DNA of 64,000 nucleotides, taken from Marinimicrobium hydrolyticum (GTDB lineage Bacteria; Pseudomonadota; Gammaproteobacteria; Pseudomonadales; Cellvibrionaceae). The notes beneath the pieces were generated by a model that saw nothing but the letters and a program-made list of their open reading frames with translations, was not told the DNA's origin and searched no databases. Positions within the stretch are counted from its first letter, which is position 1. Each line of letters starts with the position of its first letter. Positions 63,948 through 64,000 of this stretch are shown piece by piece. Position numbers and translations under genes: made by a program. Location: NCBI RefSeq assembly GCF_030848505.1, contig NZ_JAVDDU010000004.1:359915-423914 (forward strand), written 5' to 3'.

Positions 63948-64000
63948 TGGTTTCCCGTTTACTGCATTTGAATATGCATCGGATGTTGATTTCACATTCG
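63947..64000 (+). CDS. Start of a further operon gene (runs off window)
   Basis: ATG at 63947 overlaps the SDR stop (TAATG) and is preceded by GGGAGG at 63936-63941. The 18 visible codons begin MVSRLLHLNMHRMLISHS and do not allow identification. It is most likely the third gene of the SoxR-linked operon. Confidence 0.5.
   Translation, partial: MVSRLLHLNMHRMLISHS

Overview
The window looks like the chromosome of a free-living, probably marine, polysaccharide-degrading gammaproteobacterium of the Cellvibrionales/Pseudomonadales type, of moderately high GC. The reasons are the def / lysM / dprA / tsaC and hemF / aroE gene sets, lipoprotein carbohydrate enzymes, a TonB protein behind a Fur-box-like site, and an oxidative pentose operon. 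No closer placement is possible from sequence alone.

Layout. (1) 1-3383: conserved core, with def (partial, minus strand) divergent from lysM-dprA-tsaC. (2) 3403-9374: HDOD protein, a solute-binding-protein/EAL c-di-GMP sensor, a CLC antiporter that looks like the fluoride clade, a pilin-like lipoprotein and a TraB/GumN protein. (3) 9383-12498: three toxin-antitoxin loci (Xre/RES, HigBA-like, Phd/RelE-like), each preceded by a palindromic operator candidate. (4) 12604-13288: a TonB-type protein under a likely Fur box. (5) 13500-20880: a copper/silver CusCBA-type efflux operon with an unusually long CusA, plus a small His-rich exported protein. (6) 21024-33989: a sugar-oxidation block. Two paralogous ~1030-residue lipoproteins fuse cytochrome c, a beta-propeller and DUF1080; they flank a GH43 lipoprotein and are followed by two Tat-type Gfo/Idh/MocA oxidoreductases. 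(7) 34232-36008: hemF and aroE, the continuation of the core cluster. (8) 36093-42059: a Weimberg-like oxidative pentose operon (GntR regulator, IlvD/Edd dehydratase, SDR dehydrogenase, sodium-sugar symporter, lactonase).

(9) 42194-53416: a defence island. A type IC restriction-modification locus (hsdM-hsdS-prrC-hsdR) carries a PrrC-type tRNA anticodon nuclease, a TAEL-repeat spacer in HsdS, a truncated rhuM and a DUF4143 ATPase between prrC and hsdR. It is followed by an Xre-ImmA pair divergent from a small basic protein and a protein with an apparent ubiquitin-E2-like fold plus SEC-C zinc motif, and then by a decayed YefM-YoeB module. (10) 53437-64000: a decayed ATP-grasp gene, a membrane HTH protein, a TldD/TldE pair, small membrane proteins, an AraC regulator, a YihY/BrkB protein, and a SoxR-like regulator divergent from a metallo-hydrolase/SDR operon that runs off the window.

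How the parts fit. The GH43 enzyme, the DUF1080 fusions and the Gfo/Idh pair could work outside the cytoplasm to debranch and oxidise glycosides. The symporter and oxidative operon would take up and convert the released pentoses. The Hsd complex would restrict foreign DNA, with PrrC as a second line that cuts tRNA when a phage disables restriction. No rRNA, tRNA, CRISPR array or intact insertion sequence was recognised.
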